Shown piece after piece: positions 24,850-32,071 of a stretch of 43,159 bases of DNA; position 1 is the first letter of the stretch, and every line of letters begins with the position of its first letter. This stretch comes from an uncultured Eubacteriales bacterium (GTDB lineage Bacteria > Bacillota > Clostridia > Oscillospirales > CAG-382): NCBI GenBank assembly GCA_934446095.1, contig CAKSDR010000010.1, positions 1 to 43,159 on the forward strand. Direction: 5' to 3'. The position numbers and the translations under genes were made by a program. Below the pieces are notes generated by a model. That model had not been told where the DNA came from. It was given only the letters and a program-made list of their open reading frames with translations, and did no database searches.

Positions 24850-25392
24850 TTACTGTTTTGCAAACGGAGCACCCATAAGAGAAAGTAATTCTCTTGCGTG
24901 TTCGTCGCTTTTTGCTGTCGTTACGAATGCAATATCCATACCTCTGATCTTGTCAACTTTATCGTATTCAATTTCAGGGAATATCAATTGTTCTTTAATA
25001 CCCATAGAATAATTTCCGCGTCCGTCAAACGAATCGGGATTTATTCCTTTAAAGTCACGAACTCTCGGAAGAGCGAGATTGAAGAGTCTGTCTATAAACT
25101 CATACATTATGTCTCCTCTGAGTGTAACTTTCGCGCCGATTTTCATTCCAGCACGGATTTTAAAGTTTGCAACTGACTTTTTAGCAAATGTGGGGACAGC
25201 CTTTTGTCCTGTGATTATTGTAAGATCATTTATAATGTTTTCAATAACCTTTGCGTTATCCTTTGCGTCTCCTGCTCCGATATTTACAATTACCTTTTCA
25301 ATTTTAGGTATCTGCATCGGGCTCTTATATTCAAACTTTTTCATAAGTGCGGGAGCGACTTCATTAATGTATAAATCTTTGAGTCTTGCCAT
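24850..25392 (-). CDS. rplE: 50S ribosomal protein L5
   Basis: This 180-residue L5 anchors 5S rRNA in the central protuberance. It begins MARLKDLYINEVAPALMKKF and contains VIVNIGAGDAKDN, RVRDFKGINPDSFDGRGNYS and the C-terminal DIAFVTTAKSDEHARELLSL. Length is normal. It lies 19 nt after rplX, with AGGGAGGAT as ribosome binding site. Confidence 0.98.
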   Translation of the reverse strand: MARLKDLYINEVAPALMKKFEYKSPMQIPKIEKVIVNIGAGDAKDNAKVIENIINDLTIITGQKAVPTFAKKSVANFKIRAGMKIGAKVTLRGDIMYEFIDRLFNLALPRVRDFKGINPDSFDGRGNYSMGIKEQLIFPEIEYDKVDKIRGMDIAFVTTAKSDEHARELLSLMGAPFAKQ

Positions 25393-25411
25393 TATTTATA
25401 TCCTCCCTAAC

Positions 25412-25753
25412 TTAAAGGTTTTCGCCGCATTTTGCACAAACGCGGGTCTTTTTACCGTCAATAATTTTATGAGCAATTCTTACACCCTTGCCGCATTTTT
25501 CGCAGAAAGGCTGAACTTTGCTGGCATAGAAAGCACCTTCGGTTTTAATTAAACCGCCTTCTTCTCCCTGTTTTTTAGGGCGAACATGCTTTGTAACAAT
25601 GTTGATTCCCTCAACGATTACTTTGCCTTCACCGGGAGAAACTTCAACAACTTTGCCTTTTTTGCCTTTATCGTCACCGGAAATTACAACTACTGTATCT
25701 CCTTTTTTAACGGCAAGTTTCTTCTGATATTTTGTTTTTTTATCTGCTGCCAT
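25412..25753 (-). CDS. rplX: 50S ribosomal protein L24
   Basis: This 113-residue L24 initiates 23S rRNA assembly. The N-terminal KOW motif is VKKGDTVVVISGDDKGKKGK, and the GINIVTKHVRPK segment follows. The C-terminal 30 residues hold two CxxC pairs (CEKCGKG and CAKCGENL), a zinc ribbon seen in some Firmicute L24 proteins. ATG 25753 is preferred, with AGGGAGGT about 8 nt upstream; an in-frame TTG one codon earlier is possible. It lies 15 nt after rplN. Confidence 0.97.
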   Translation of the reverse strand: MAADKKTKYQKKLAVKKGDTVVVISGDDKGKKGKVVEVSPGEGKVIVEGINIVTKHVRPKKQGEEGGLIKTEGAFYASKVQPFCEKCGKGVRIAHKIIDGKKTRVCAKCGENL

Positions 25754-25768
25754 CAAACATTACCTCCC

Positions 25769-26137
25769 TTAAAGCACTTCCGGAGCTAAGGAAAGTATCT
25801 TTAAAAAGTCTTTGTCACGAAGTTCTCTCGCAACCGGACCAAAGATACGTGTTCCTCTGGGGTTTTTGTCATCTTTTATTATAACAGCCGCATTCTCGTC
25901 GAATTTTATATAACTTCCGTCCTGACGACGCAAGCTCTGTACAGTTCTGACAACTACTGCCTTTACAACTTCTCCTTTTTTAACAACTCCGCCGGGAGCC
26001 GCCTTTTTAACTGAAGCTACGACAATGTCGCCTATACCGGCATATCTTCTGCCTGTTCCTCCGAGTACGCGGATGCACATAAGTTCTTTGGCACCTGTGT
26101 TATCGGCAACCTTCATGAACGTCTGTTGCTGTATCAT
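25769..26137 (-). CDS. rplN: 50S ribosomal protein L14
   Basis: This is the 122-residue L14 at the subunit interface, exactly the usual length. It begins MIQQQTFMKVADNTGAKELM and ends DKDFLKILSLAPEVL. ATG 26137 has AAGGAGGA 8 nt upstream; the open frame continues eight codons further to 26161, but those codons contain the ribosome binding site and are not translated. It follows rpsQ by 50 nt. Confidence 0.98.
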   Translation of the reverse strand: MIQQQTFMKVADNTGAKELMCIRVLGGTGRRYAGIGDIVVASVKKAAPGGVVKKGEVVKAVVVRTVQSLRRQDGSYIKFDENAAVIIKDDKNPRGTRIFGPVARELRDKDFLKILSLAPEVL

Positions 26138-26187
26138 GTTATGTGTCCTCCTTGTACGCATCTATTAACGATGCGGAAATATAAAAA

Positions 26188-26442
26188 TTATTTTACTTTT
26201 TCGATTATTCTTACAAGACGCCAGTTTTTATCTTTGGAAAGAGGTCTTGTTTCCATTATTTCCACTATATCGCCAATATTGCATTCATTGTTTTCATCAT
26301 GGGCTTTAAATTTTACAGTCTTCTTAATAACTTTTTTGTAAAGCGGGTGCTTTATGTTATCTTCAATGGCTACAACGATTGTTTTCTGCATTTTATCGCT
26401 TACAACACGTCCAACTCTTGTTTTTCTGAGATTTCTTTCCAT
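26188..26442 (-). CDS. rpsQ: 30S ribosomal protein S17
   Basis: This 84-residue S17, an early 16S rRNA-binding OB-fold protein, begins MERNLRKTRVGRVVSDKMQK and carries the signature GDIVEIMETRPLSKDKNWRL. Length is standard. It lies 17 nt after rpmC, with GGGAAGGAG as ribosome binding site. Confidence 0.98.
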   Translation of the reverse strand: MERNLRKTRVGRVVSDKMQKTIVVAIEDNIKHPLYKKVIKKTVKFKAHDENNECNIGDIVEIMETRPLSKDKNWRLVRIIEKVK

Positions 26443-26459
26443 GTTTTACTCCTTCCCGC

Positions 26460-26651
26460 TTATGCTTGTTCTTTTTCTGTAATAACAGTCAAGATTTTAG
26501 CAATAGTTTTTTTAACTTCAACAATTTTCTGAGGATTGTCAAGTTGATTTATAGCGTGCTGAAAACGAAGATTAAAAAGTTCTGCTTTCTTTTCCTTTAA
26601 TAAATCCTGTAATTCAGCGGAGGTTTTTTCTCTGATTTCATCTATCTTCAT
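26460..26651 (-). CDS. rpmC: 50S ribosomal protein L29
   Basis: This 63-residue two-helix L29 lies near the polypeptide exit and the SRP/trigger-factor docking site. It is recognised from MKIDEIREKTSAELQDLLKE and the LFNLRFQHAINQLDNPQKI motif. It sits 5 nt after rplP and 17 nt before rpsQ, the standard Bacillus order, with an AGGAGGC ribosome binding site. Confidence 0.97.
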   Translation of the reverse strand: MKIDEIREKTSAELQDLLKEKKAELFNLRFQHAINQLDNPQKIVEVKKTIAKILTVITEKEQA

Positions 26652-26656
26652 GATAA

Positions 26657-27076
26657 TTACGCCTCCTGATTATCTTTCGTGACAAACTTACACTTTATAG
26701 GAAGTTTGTGGGAAGCAAGACGCATAGCTTCACGAGCCTGTTCTTCTGATATACCGTCCATTTCAAACATTATACGTCCGGGTTTTACAACTGCTACCCA
26801 ATATTCCGGAGAACCTTTACCGGAACCCATACGGGTTTCAGCAGGTTTTTCTGTGACCGGTTTGTCCGGGAATATTTTGATCCATACCTGTCCGCCACGC
26901 TTAATATATCTTGTCATGGCAACACGGGCTGCTTCTATCTGATTGCTTGTGATCCAGCCGGGTTCTGTAGCGACAAGTCCGAAAGATCCGTAAGTAAGAG
27001 TATTGCCTCTTGTAGCCTTACCTTTCATTCTGCCTCTTTGAACTCTTCTGTATTTAACTCTCTTAGGCATTAACAT
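26657..27076 (-). CDS. rplP: 50S ribosomal protein L16
   Basis: This 139-residue L16 contacts the A-site tRNA. It begins MLMPKRVKYRRVQRGRMKGK and includes the MTRYIKRGGQVWIKIFPDKP and MGSGKGSPEYWVAVVKPGR signatures. Its first codon overlaps the rpsC stop (TAATG), and GGAGGT lies 8 nt upstream inside the rpsC end, so translation is coupled. A second in-frame ATG two codons later is possible. Confidence 0.98.
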   Translation of the reverse strand: MLMPKRVKYRRVQRGRMKGKATRGNTLTYGSFGLVATEPGWITSNQIEAARVAMTRYIKRGGQVWIKIFPDKPVTEKPAETRMGSGKGSPEYWVAVVKPGRIMFEMDGISEEQAREAMRLASHKLPIKCKFVTKDNQEA

Positions 27077-27756
27077 TATGCATTACCTCCTTCTGCTTTG
27101 GAGGGTGCCTTTTTTGCACGGTTTACTTCCTGGAGAACTTCTCCTTTGTAAATCCATACTTTAACACCAATTTTACCATAAGTTGTATCAGCTTCAGCAA
27201 AACCGTAGTCAATATCAGCTCTTATAGTCTGAAGCGGAATAGTACCTTCATGGTAGTGCTCGGTACGAGCGATTTCAGCACCGTTAAGACGGCCTGAAAG
27301 AGTAATTTTGATACCCTTTGCTCCAAGTTTTGTAGTTCTGCCGATTGCCTGTTTCATTGCACGGCGGAAAGCGATTCTCTTTTCAAGCTGTGCAGCAACG
27401 TTTTCAGCAACAAGCTGAGCGCTTAAATCGGGATATTTTACTTCAATAACATTAACTGAAGACGGCATACCCGTAAATGCCTCTATTTCACTTCTTAATT
27501 TTTCTATTTCTGTGCCGCCCTTACCGATTATCATACCCGGTTTTGCACAGTGGATAATAACCTTAACTTTTGCACTGTCGCGCTCGATTTCAATTTCAGG
27601 AACGCCTGCATCGTAAAGTCTCTTTTTAAGCCAAGTCCTGAGTTTGTAGTCTGCTACAAGTGTTTCGCCGAAAACTTCGTCTTTAACGAACCATCTTGAA
27701 TCCCAGTCTTTGATTACGCCTACACGTAAGCCGTGCGGATTAACTTTCTGACCCAT
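27076..27756 (-). CDS. rpsC: 30S ribosomal protein S3
   Basis: This 226-residue S3 lies at the mRNA entry channel. It begins MGQKVNPHGLRVGVIKDWDS. The KH domain has the GMIIGKGGTEIEKLR loop, and the C-terminal domain has SGRLNGAEIARTEHYHEGTI and DIDYGFAEADTTYGKIGVKV. It overlaps rplP by one base and follows rplV by 60 nt. The C-terminus is short and basic; length is normal. Confidence 0.98.
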   Translation of the reverse strand: MGQKVNPHGLRVGVIKDWDSRWFVKDEVFGETLVADYKLRTWLKKRLYDAGVPEIEIERDSAKVKVIIHCAKPGMIIGKGGTEIEKLRSEIEAFTGMPSSVNVIEVKYPDLSAQLVAENVAAQLEKRIAFRRAMKQAIGRTTKLGAKGIKITLSGRLNGAEIARTEHYHEGTIPLQTIRADIDYGFAEADTTYGKIGVKVWIYKGEVLQEVNRAKKAPSKAEGGNA

Positions 27757-27816
27757 ACTCCGTAAATTGCCTCCTTTTTTCGCATTTATATCATTGAGAT
27801 ATACTTTTTTGTAAAA

Positions 27817-28152
27817 TTATTCTTTTTCTGCCACTGCAAGTGTTATATGAGAACTTCTTTTCAAAATTCTGAAAGCTCTGCCCTGCGCTCTTGGCATAAT
27901 TCTTTTTGCTGTTCTTCCGGGTGTTACAAAACATTCTTTAACATATAATTTTGTAACATCCATTTTATTGTTGTTTTCTGCATTTGACATTGCTGAATTC
28001 AATAATTTCAATACAGGTTCAGATGCAGCTTTTCTTGTATTTTTAAGAATTGCAATTGCTGTTGCAACTTCTTTGTTTCTTATAAGGTCGAGTACTATCT
28101 TAACTTTTCTGGGAGATATTCTCAAATCGTTTAAATATGCTCTTGCTTCCAT
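27817..28152 (-). CDS. rplV: 50S ribosomal protein L22
   Basis: This 111-residue L22 has a long hairpin that lines the exit tunnel. It begins MEARAYLNDLRISPRKVKIV, and the tunnel loop is PRAQGRAFRILKRSSHITLA. The loop shows no deletion or insertion of the kind linked to macrolide resistance. It lies 74 nt after rpsS; that gap has a small TTCCC/GGGAA hairpin and an AAGGAGG ribosome binding site. Confidence 0.98.
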   Translation of the reverse strand: MEARAYLNDLRISPRKVKIVLDLIRNKEVATAIAILKNTRKAASEPVLKLLNSAMSNAENNNKMDVTKLYVKECFVTPGRTAKRIMPRAQGRAFRILKRSSHITLAVAEKE

Positions 28153-28226
28153 CTGTGAGTTTGCCTCCTTTCGCTAAAATTCTTCCCCGGCAAGGGAATA
28201 ATTTATGCGGACAATTTATTTGTTTA

Positions 28227-28502
28227 TTAGCTGTTAGTTGTCTTTGAACCCGAGTGTCCTTTGAAAGTTCTTGTGGGAGCAAATTCGCCCAACTTATGTC
28301 CTACCATGTCTTCGGTTACATATACCGGTACATGCTTTCTTCCGTCATGTACAGCAATCGTATGACCTACAAACTGAGGGAAAATAGTGGAAGCTCTTGA
28401 CCATGTTTTCAAAACTCTTTTTTCGCCTGCAGCGTTCATAGCTTCGATTCTCTTAAAGAGTTTTTCTTCAACATACGGTCCCTTTTTTACGCTTCTGCTC
28501 AT
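28227..28502 (-). CDS. rpsS: 30S ribosomal protein S19
   Basis: This 91-residue S19 of the small-subunit head is recognised from MSRSVKKGPYVEEKLFKRIE, WSRASTIFPQFVGHTIAVHD and the C-terminal HKLGEFAPTRTFKGHSG. It lies 38 nt after rplB in standard order, preceded by GGAAGGAGG. Confidence 0.98.
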   Translation of the reverse strand: MSRSVKKGPYVEEKLFKRIEAMNAAGEKRVLKTWSRASTIFPQFVGHTIAVHDGRKHVPVYVTEDMVGHKLGEFAPTRTFKGHSGSKTTNS

Positions 28503-28540
28503 TTATTGTGCCTCCTTCCAAATTCTATTAGGCAGATAAT

Positions 28541-29374
28541 TTATCTATCGTTTCTGCGTTTAACAATGAACTTATCGGTAATAGCTTTTTTCTTACGTGT
28601 CTTATAGCCCATTGCAGGTTTACCCCAAGGTGTAACAGGAGAAGGTCTTCCGACAGGAGCGCGACCTTCACCACCGCCATGCGGGTGATCGCACGGGTTC
28701 ATTACAGAACCTCTTACTGTAGGACGGATTCCCAAGTGACGGGTTTTTCCGGCTTTACCGATATTAATATTTTCATGTTCAAGGTTTCCTACCTGACCTA
28801 TTGTAGCCTGGCAATCAAGACGAACAATTCTTACTTCTCCCGAAGGAAGTCTTATCTGTGCCTTGCCGTTCTCTTTCGCCATAAGCTGTGCTGCGGCACC
28901 GGCGCTTCTTACAAGCTGTCCGCCTTTTCCGGGATACAATTCAATGTTATGAATAAAAGTACCTACCGGAATGTTTTCTATGGGAAGCACATTTCCCGGT
29001 TTTATATCTGCATGAACACTGTTTATAACTGTGTCACCTGCTGTAAGGCCAACAGGAGCAATGCTGTAGGTTTTTTCTCCTGTTTCGTATTGCAAAAGTG
29101 CGATGTAAGCCGTTCTGTTAGGATCGTACTCAATACCAATTACTTTTGCCGGTACATCTTTTATCTTCTTTTTAAAGTCGATAATTCTGTACTTGATTTT
29201 ATTTCCGCCGCCATGATGGCGAACTGTTATTTTACCTGTATTATTACGTCCGGCGTTCTTCTTTTTTACCGCAAGAAGGCTTCTTTCGGGAGTTTTCTTG
29301 GTTATCTCGTCAAAGCCCGGTACGGTCATCTGTCTTCTGGCCGGAGTAGTAGGCTTAAAGGTTTTTACTGCCAT
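28541..29374 (-). CDS. rplB: 50S ribosomal protein L2
   Basis: This 277-residue L2 is essential for subunit joining and peptidyl transfer. It begins MAVKTFKPTTPARRQMTVPG and has the OB-fold and SH3-like domains. The near-catalytic loop RGSVMNPCDHPHGGGEGRAP is intact, with the conserved histidine in HPHGGGEG. It lies 101 nt after rplW, an unusually long and structured gap for this cluster; GGAG lies about 10 nt before the ATG. Confidence 0.98.
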   Translation of the reverse strand: MAVKTFKPTTPARRQMTVPGFDEITKKTPERSLLAVKKKNAGRNNTGKITVRHHGGGNKIKYRIIDFKKKIKDVPAKVIGIEYDPNRTAYIALLQYETGEKTYSIAPVGLTAGDTVINSVHADIKPGNVLPIENIPVGTFIHNIELYPGKGGQLVRSAGAAAQLMAKENGKAQIRLPSGEVRIVRLDCQATIGQVGNLEHENINIGKAGKTRHLGIRPTVRGSVMNPCDHPHGGGEGRAPVGRPSPVTPWGKPAMGYKTRKKKAITDKFIVKRRNDR

Positions 29375-29394
29375 AATTATTTACTCCATTTCTC

Positions 29395-29470
29395 GACGAC
29401 GCTTTGAAGTGTATTTATTTCGTCAGGCCGTCGTCTGACATATACGCACAATATTTTGTGCTTACACTTC
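29395..29470 (-). ncRNA. Candidate structured RNA in the rplW-rplB spacer
   Basis: Several perfect inverted repeats fit together. An 8-bp outer stem GAAGTGTA (29406-29413) / TACACTTC (29463-29470) encloses two hairpins, GTCAG/CTGAC (29422-29439) and GCACA/TGTGC (29446-29461), giving a three-way junction. A competing 7-bp pairing GACGACG (29395-29401) / CGTCGTC (29429-29435) would break the first hairpin. Two mutually exclusive pairings suggest a regulatory element acting on rplB. No folding was computed. Confidence 0.45.
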
Positions 29471-29475
29471 GATCA

Positions 29476-29769
29476 TTACATCATACTGTCGAAGAATTCG
29501 ATTGTCTTTGAAGACTCTGTAAGTGTAACAATAGCTTTCTTCCATTCAGAAGTTCTGCCCAGATGATAGCCAACTCTTTTTTCTTTGCTCTTCATGCTGA
29601 TCGTGTTGACTTTTTTAACTTTTACGCCGAAAAGTTCTTCGACCGCATTTTTGATTTCAATCTTATTTGCCGACTTTGCAACTTCAAATGTATATGCCTT
29701 GTTTGCAAGTCTTTCCATACTGTCTTCAGTTATAATCGGACGGATGATTATGTCTTGTGCAAGTTTCAT
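29476..29769 (-). CDS. rplW: 50S ribosomal protein L23
   Basis: This 97-residue L23 at the exit-tunnel rim is the docking site for trigger factor and SRP. It begins MKLAQDIIIRPIITEDSMER and contains ANKIEIKNAVEELFGVKV, the signature of the family. Its start overlaps the rplD stop by 4 nt (ATGA), and it is followed by the structured spacer before rplB. Confidence 0.98.
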   Translation of the reverse strand: MKLAQDIIIRPIITEDSMERLANKAYTFEVAKSANKIEIKNAVEELFGVKVKKVNTISMKSKEKRVGYHLGRTSEWKKAIVTLTESSKTIEFFDSMM

Positions 29770-30392
29770 TTCGCATAAACCTCCTCGATCATTTTTACAG
29801 CGTTTTCAGTAATGATAAACTTGTTGCAATTTAAAACATCATAAGTGTTAATTGTGTTTGCAACAGCTGTTTTAACACCCGGAATGTTTGCAGCAGATTT
29901 CATAACTTTGCTGTCTTTCTCGGATAATACTATAAACGCTTTCTTTTCAGCACCGAGTGCCTTTAACATGTTTACAATATTCTTCGTTTTGTATTCAGCC
30001 GATGTAATATTGTCAACAACTATAAGTTCGTTATCTTTAACTTTTGAAGAAAGAGCACATTTCAAAGCAAGTCTCTTTACTTTCTTGTTAATGGAAACTT
30101 TCCATTCTCTGGGTTTCGGACCAAGCGCTATACCGCCATGTGTCCACTGCGGAGAACGGGTAGAACCCTGTCTTGCACGGCCTGTACCTTTTTGTTTCCA
30201 CGGTTTTGCACCGCCGCCCGATACTTCCGAGCGTGTAAGAGTGCTCTGTGTTCCCTGTCTTTGATTTAAAAGATATGCTCTGACAACAGAATGCAAAACG
30301 GCTTCGTTTATTTCCTGACCGAAAATTTCATCGGAAAGAGCAATTTCGCCCTTTTGCTTGCCTGACATATCGTATACAGTTACGTTTGGCAT
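29766..30392 (-). CDS. rplD: 50S ribosomal protein L4
   Basis: This 208-residue L4 has an extended loop that reaches the exit tunnel. It begins MPNVTVYDMSGKQKGEIALS; the tunnel loop is SEVSGGGAKPWKQKGTGRAR followed by QGSTRSPQW. The loop carries the normal KPWxQKGTGRAR sequence, so no macrolide-type alteration is seen. In enteric bacteria L4 autoregulates the S10 operon; whether it binds the long leader here is unknown. It follows rplC by 20 nt. Confidence 0.98.
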   Translation of the reverse strand: MPNVTVYDMSGKQKGEIALSDEIFGQEINEAVLHSVVRAYLLNQRQGTQSTLTRSEVSGGGAKPWKQKGTGRARQGSTRSPQWTHGGIALGPKPREWKVSINKKVKRLALKCALSSKVKDNELIVVDNITSAEYKTKNIVNMLKALGAEKKAFIVLSEKDSKVMKSAANIPGVKTAVANTINTYDVLNCNKFIITENAVKMIEEVYAK

Positions 30393-30412
30393 TGTTTTTC
30401 CTCCTCCTCGGT

Positions 30413-31042
30413 TTATTTAATTGCCGAGCGGATAAATACTATACCTCCGCGAGCACCGGGAACTGCGCCCTTTACCGCGATGATATTCTTTTCCGCGTCA
30501 ATTTTAGCAACGCTTAAATTTAACATTGTAACTTGTTCGTTACCATACTGTCCGGCCATTTTCTTGTTCTTGTAAACTCTTGAAGGTGTAGAGTTTGCAC
30601 CCATTGAACCTACCTGACGATGAACAGGACCTACACCGTGAGTCATTCTCAAGCGGTGATGACCCCAGCGCTTGATTACGCCTGAATAGCCGTGACCTTT
30701 TGTGATTCCAGTAACGTCAACCTTTTCGCCCGCTTCAAACAAATCCGCTTTGAATTCGTCGCCGACATTTATATTTGAAATGTCGTCAAGTCTGAATTCC
30801 TTAAGATGCTTTCTTGCAGAAACGTTGGCCTTTGCAAAATGTCCTTTTGCAGGTTTCGTGAGTTTCTTTTCCGGAATTTCGATGAAACCTAACTGAACAG
30901 CATCGTATCCGTCAGATTCAGTTGTTTTCTTCTGAGTAACAACGCACGGACCGGCTTCAATCACTGTAACCGGTATTACATTTCCGTTTTCATCGAAAAT
31001 TTGTGTCATACCGAGTTTCTTTCCGATAATACCTTTTTTCAT
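30413..31042 (-). CDS. rplC: 50S ribosomal protein L3
   Basis: This 209-residue L3 reaches the peptidyl transferase centre. It begins MKKGIIGKKLGMTQIFDENG and has the GHGYSGVIKRWGHHRLRMTH and GSMGANSTPSRVYKNKKMAG signatures. It is the second gene of the cluster, separated from rpsJ by a 128-nt spacer with hairpins, and has AGGAGG before its ATG. Confidence 0.98.
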   Translation of the reverse strand: MKKGIIGKKLGMTQIFDENGNVIPVTVIEAGPCVVTQKKTTESDGYDAVQLGFIEIPEKKLTKPAKGHFAKANVSARKHLKEFRLDDISNINVGDEFKADLFEAGEKVDVTGITKGHGYSGVIKRWGHHRLRMTHGVGPVHRQVGSMGANSTPSRVYKNKKMAGQYGNEQVTMLNLSVAKIDAEKNIIAVKGAVPGARGGIVFIRSAIK

Positions 31043-31100
31043 ATTTATTTCCTCCTTAGGTTATTGGTTAACCGTTTTAAATTTGTCCGAAAAGACATAC

Positions 31101-31136
31101 GGTCAACTTGACCTGCACAACGCTTATGCGTTGCAG
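31101..31136 (-). other. Hairpins in the rpsJ-rplC spacer
   Basis: In the mRNA sense (minus strand) the spacer carries CTGC-AACGC-ATAA-GCGTT-GT-GCAG (31136-31113), a 9-bp stem with a 2-nt bulge. It is directly followed by GGTCA/TGACC (31113-31101) with a 3-nt loop. A GGTTAACC palindrome lies further downstream. The 128-nt gap is long for a ribosomal operon. It may be an RNA processing or attenuation site. Confidence 0.45.
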
Positions 31137-31170
31137 TCGCCGCATGGTATTGAGTACGGCATTTTGCAGA

Positions 31171-31485
31171 TTATAATTTTATTTCAATCTCAACGCCTGC
31201 CGGAAGTTCAAGGCTCATAAGAGCTTCGATAGCCTTCTTTGAAGGATTCAAGATATCAATAAGTCTTTTGTGTGTGCGGAATTCAAACTGTTCTCTCGAG
31301 TCTTTGTACTTGTGAACCGCACGAAGGATTGTAACAATCTCCTTGTTTGTCGGAAGCGGAATCGGTCCCGATACCTTTGCACCGTTTCTCTTAGCCGTGT
31401 CAACTATCTTTTCAGATGCTTGATCGATAAGAGTGTGGTCGTAAGACTTTAATCTGATTCTGATCTTTTCATTTTTTGCTGCCAT
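31171..31485 (-). CDS. rpsJ: 30S ribosomal protein S10
   Basis: This 104-residue S10 (also NusE, part of the antitermination complex) is recognised from IRIRLKSYDHTLIDQASEKI, GPIPLPTNKEIVTILRAVHK and the QFEFRTHKRLIDILNPSKKA loop. It is the first gene of the cluster, preceded by AAGGAGGC and a long structured leader. The usual upstream neighbours fusA and tuf are absent; proS lies upstream on the same strand, separated by a terminator. Confidence 0.98.
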   Translation of the reverse strand: MAAKNEKIRIRLKSYDHTLIDQASEKIVDTAKRNGAKVSGPIPLPTNKEIVTILRAVHKYKDSREQFEFRTHKRLIDILNPSKKAIEALMSLELPAGVEIEIKL

Positions 31486-31970
31486 TTTTCATGCCTCCTT
31501 TTAAAAAGTTTTTTGTTCTTCAATAACGCAAGATCAAATAATATAATATTATTGAAGAAAGTTTTTAAATGCGGCACAGAAAATTCTGAACACTCTTCCG
31601 GGTGTTTCTTACAACACCAAAAAGAAAACCGGAATAATTTACCCTGCCGCAAAAATTTCAAATAAAATTTTTGCTGCAAAATAAACTCCGGGATAGCCTA
31701 AATATTCTTAATATAACTTTGCAAAACATGGCAAAGCACGTCTTCCGGGCGTACAACTGCACGCAATTGCCGTTCCCATACAACGTTAAAAGAAAATTTA
31801 AAGCCTTATCAGTAAAATATTTGCCCGCAGCACTGCGTCTTTGCTTGAGAAGACCGTTGCGGTATTATACTGACAGCGGCTCAGTATTTGCTGTCGCCCG
31901 GTTGTCGGACATACTCCACAGAAATTACCGTTCAAAGAACGCAACCTCCTGCTTCATCGCACATCAAGCA
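31486..31970 (-). other. Long structured 5' leader of the S10 operon (candidate cis-regulatory RNA)
   Basis: About 480 nt between the predicted transcription start and rpsJ hold no credible gene but many inverted repeats: TCCTGCTT/AAGCAGGA (31947-31973), ATACTGA/TCAGTAT overlapping GACAGC/GCTGTC (about 31866-31896), CTTTGC/GCAAAG (31727-31746) and GCAAAAATTT/AAATTTTTGC (31649-31674). There is also a nested set GCGGCA/TGCCGC (31571-31576 with 31645-31650), TTCCGG/CCGGAA and GTGTT/AACAC, and finally an 11-bp TTCTTCAATAA/TTATTGAAGAA stem (31516-31559) just before the ribosome binding site. Overlapping alternatives suggest a switch. Minus-strand and plus-strand open frames here lack ribosome binding sites. 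Confidence 0.5.
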
Positions 31971-31975
31971 GGAAT

Positions 31976-32004
31976 AGTATACCAAAAAGTAAAAGGAATT
32001 GCAA
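31976..32004 (-). promoter_or_regulatory. Candidate sigma-A promoter of the S10 operon
   Basis: On the minus strand TTGCAA (32004-31999, 4 of 6 matches to TTGACA) and TATACT (31981-31976) are separated by 17 nt. The -35 lies within the proS terminator stem, so the two elements overlap. Predicted start is near 31969. A TATAAT at 31868-31863 is an alternative but has no -35 partner. Confidence 0.45.
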
Positions 32005-32024
32005 TAGATTTTGCAATTCCTTTT
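31991..32024 (-). terminator. Intrinsic terminator of proS
   Basis: A perfect 14-bp stem (31991-32004 with 32011-32024, AAAAGGAATTGCAA and complement) has a 6-nt loop, and U-rich sequence follows on the minus strand. It starts 48 nt after the proS stop. Confidence 0.85.
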
Positions 32025-32071
32025 GTAAACATTTTGTTAATAAACGTATTTTTTATTTTGAAAAACACAAA

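Noticed and set aside
28679..29407. 242-codon plus-strand open frame
   Set aside because: It is an antisense shadow of rplB, whose L2 sequence is unmistakable.
31449..31679. 76-codon minus-strand open frame running into rpsJ
   Set aside because: It overlaps the rpsJ start out of frame, has no ribosome binding site, and reads through hairpin sequence.
31863..31868. TATAAT (minus strand) as the S10 operon promoter
   Set aside because: No -35-like hexamer at 16-18 nt, and it lies within a leader hairpin; the site at 31976-32004 fits better.
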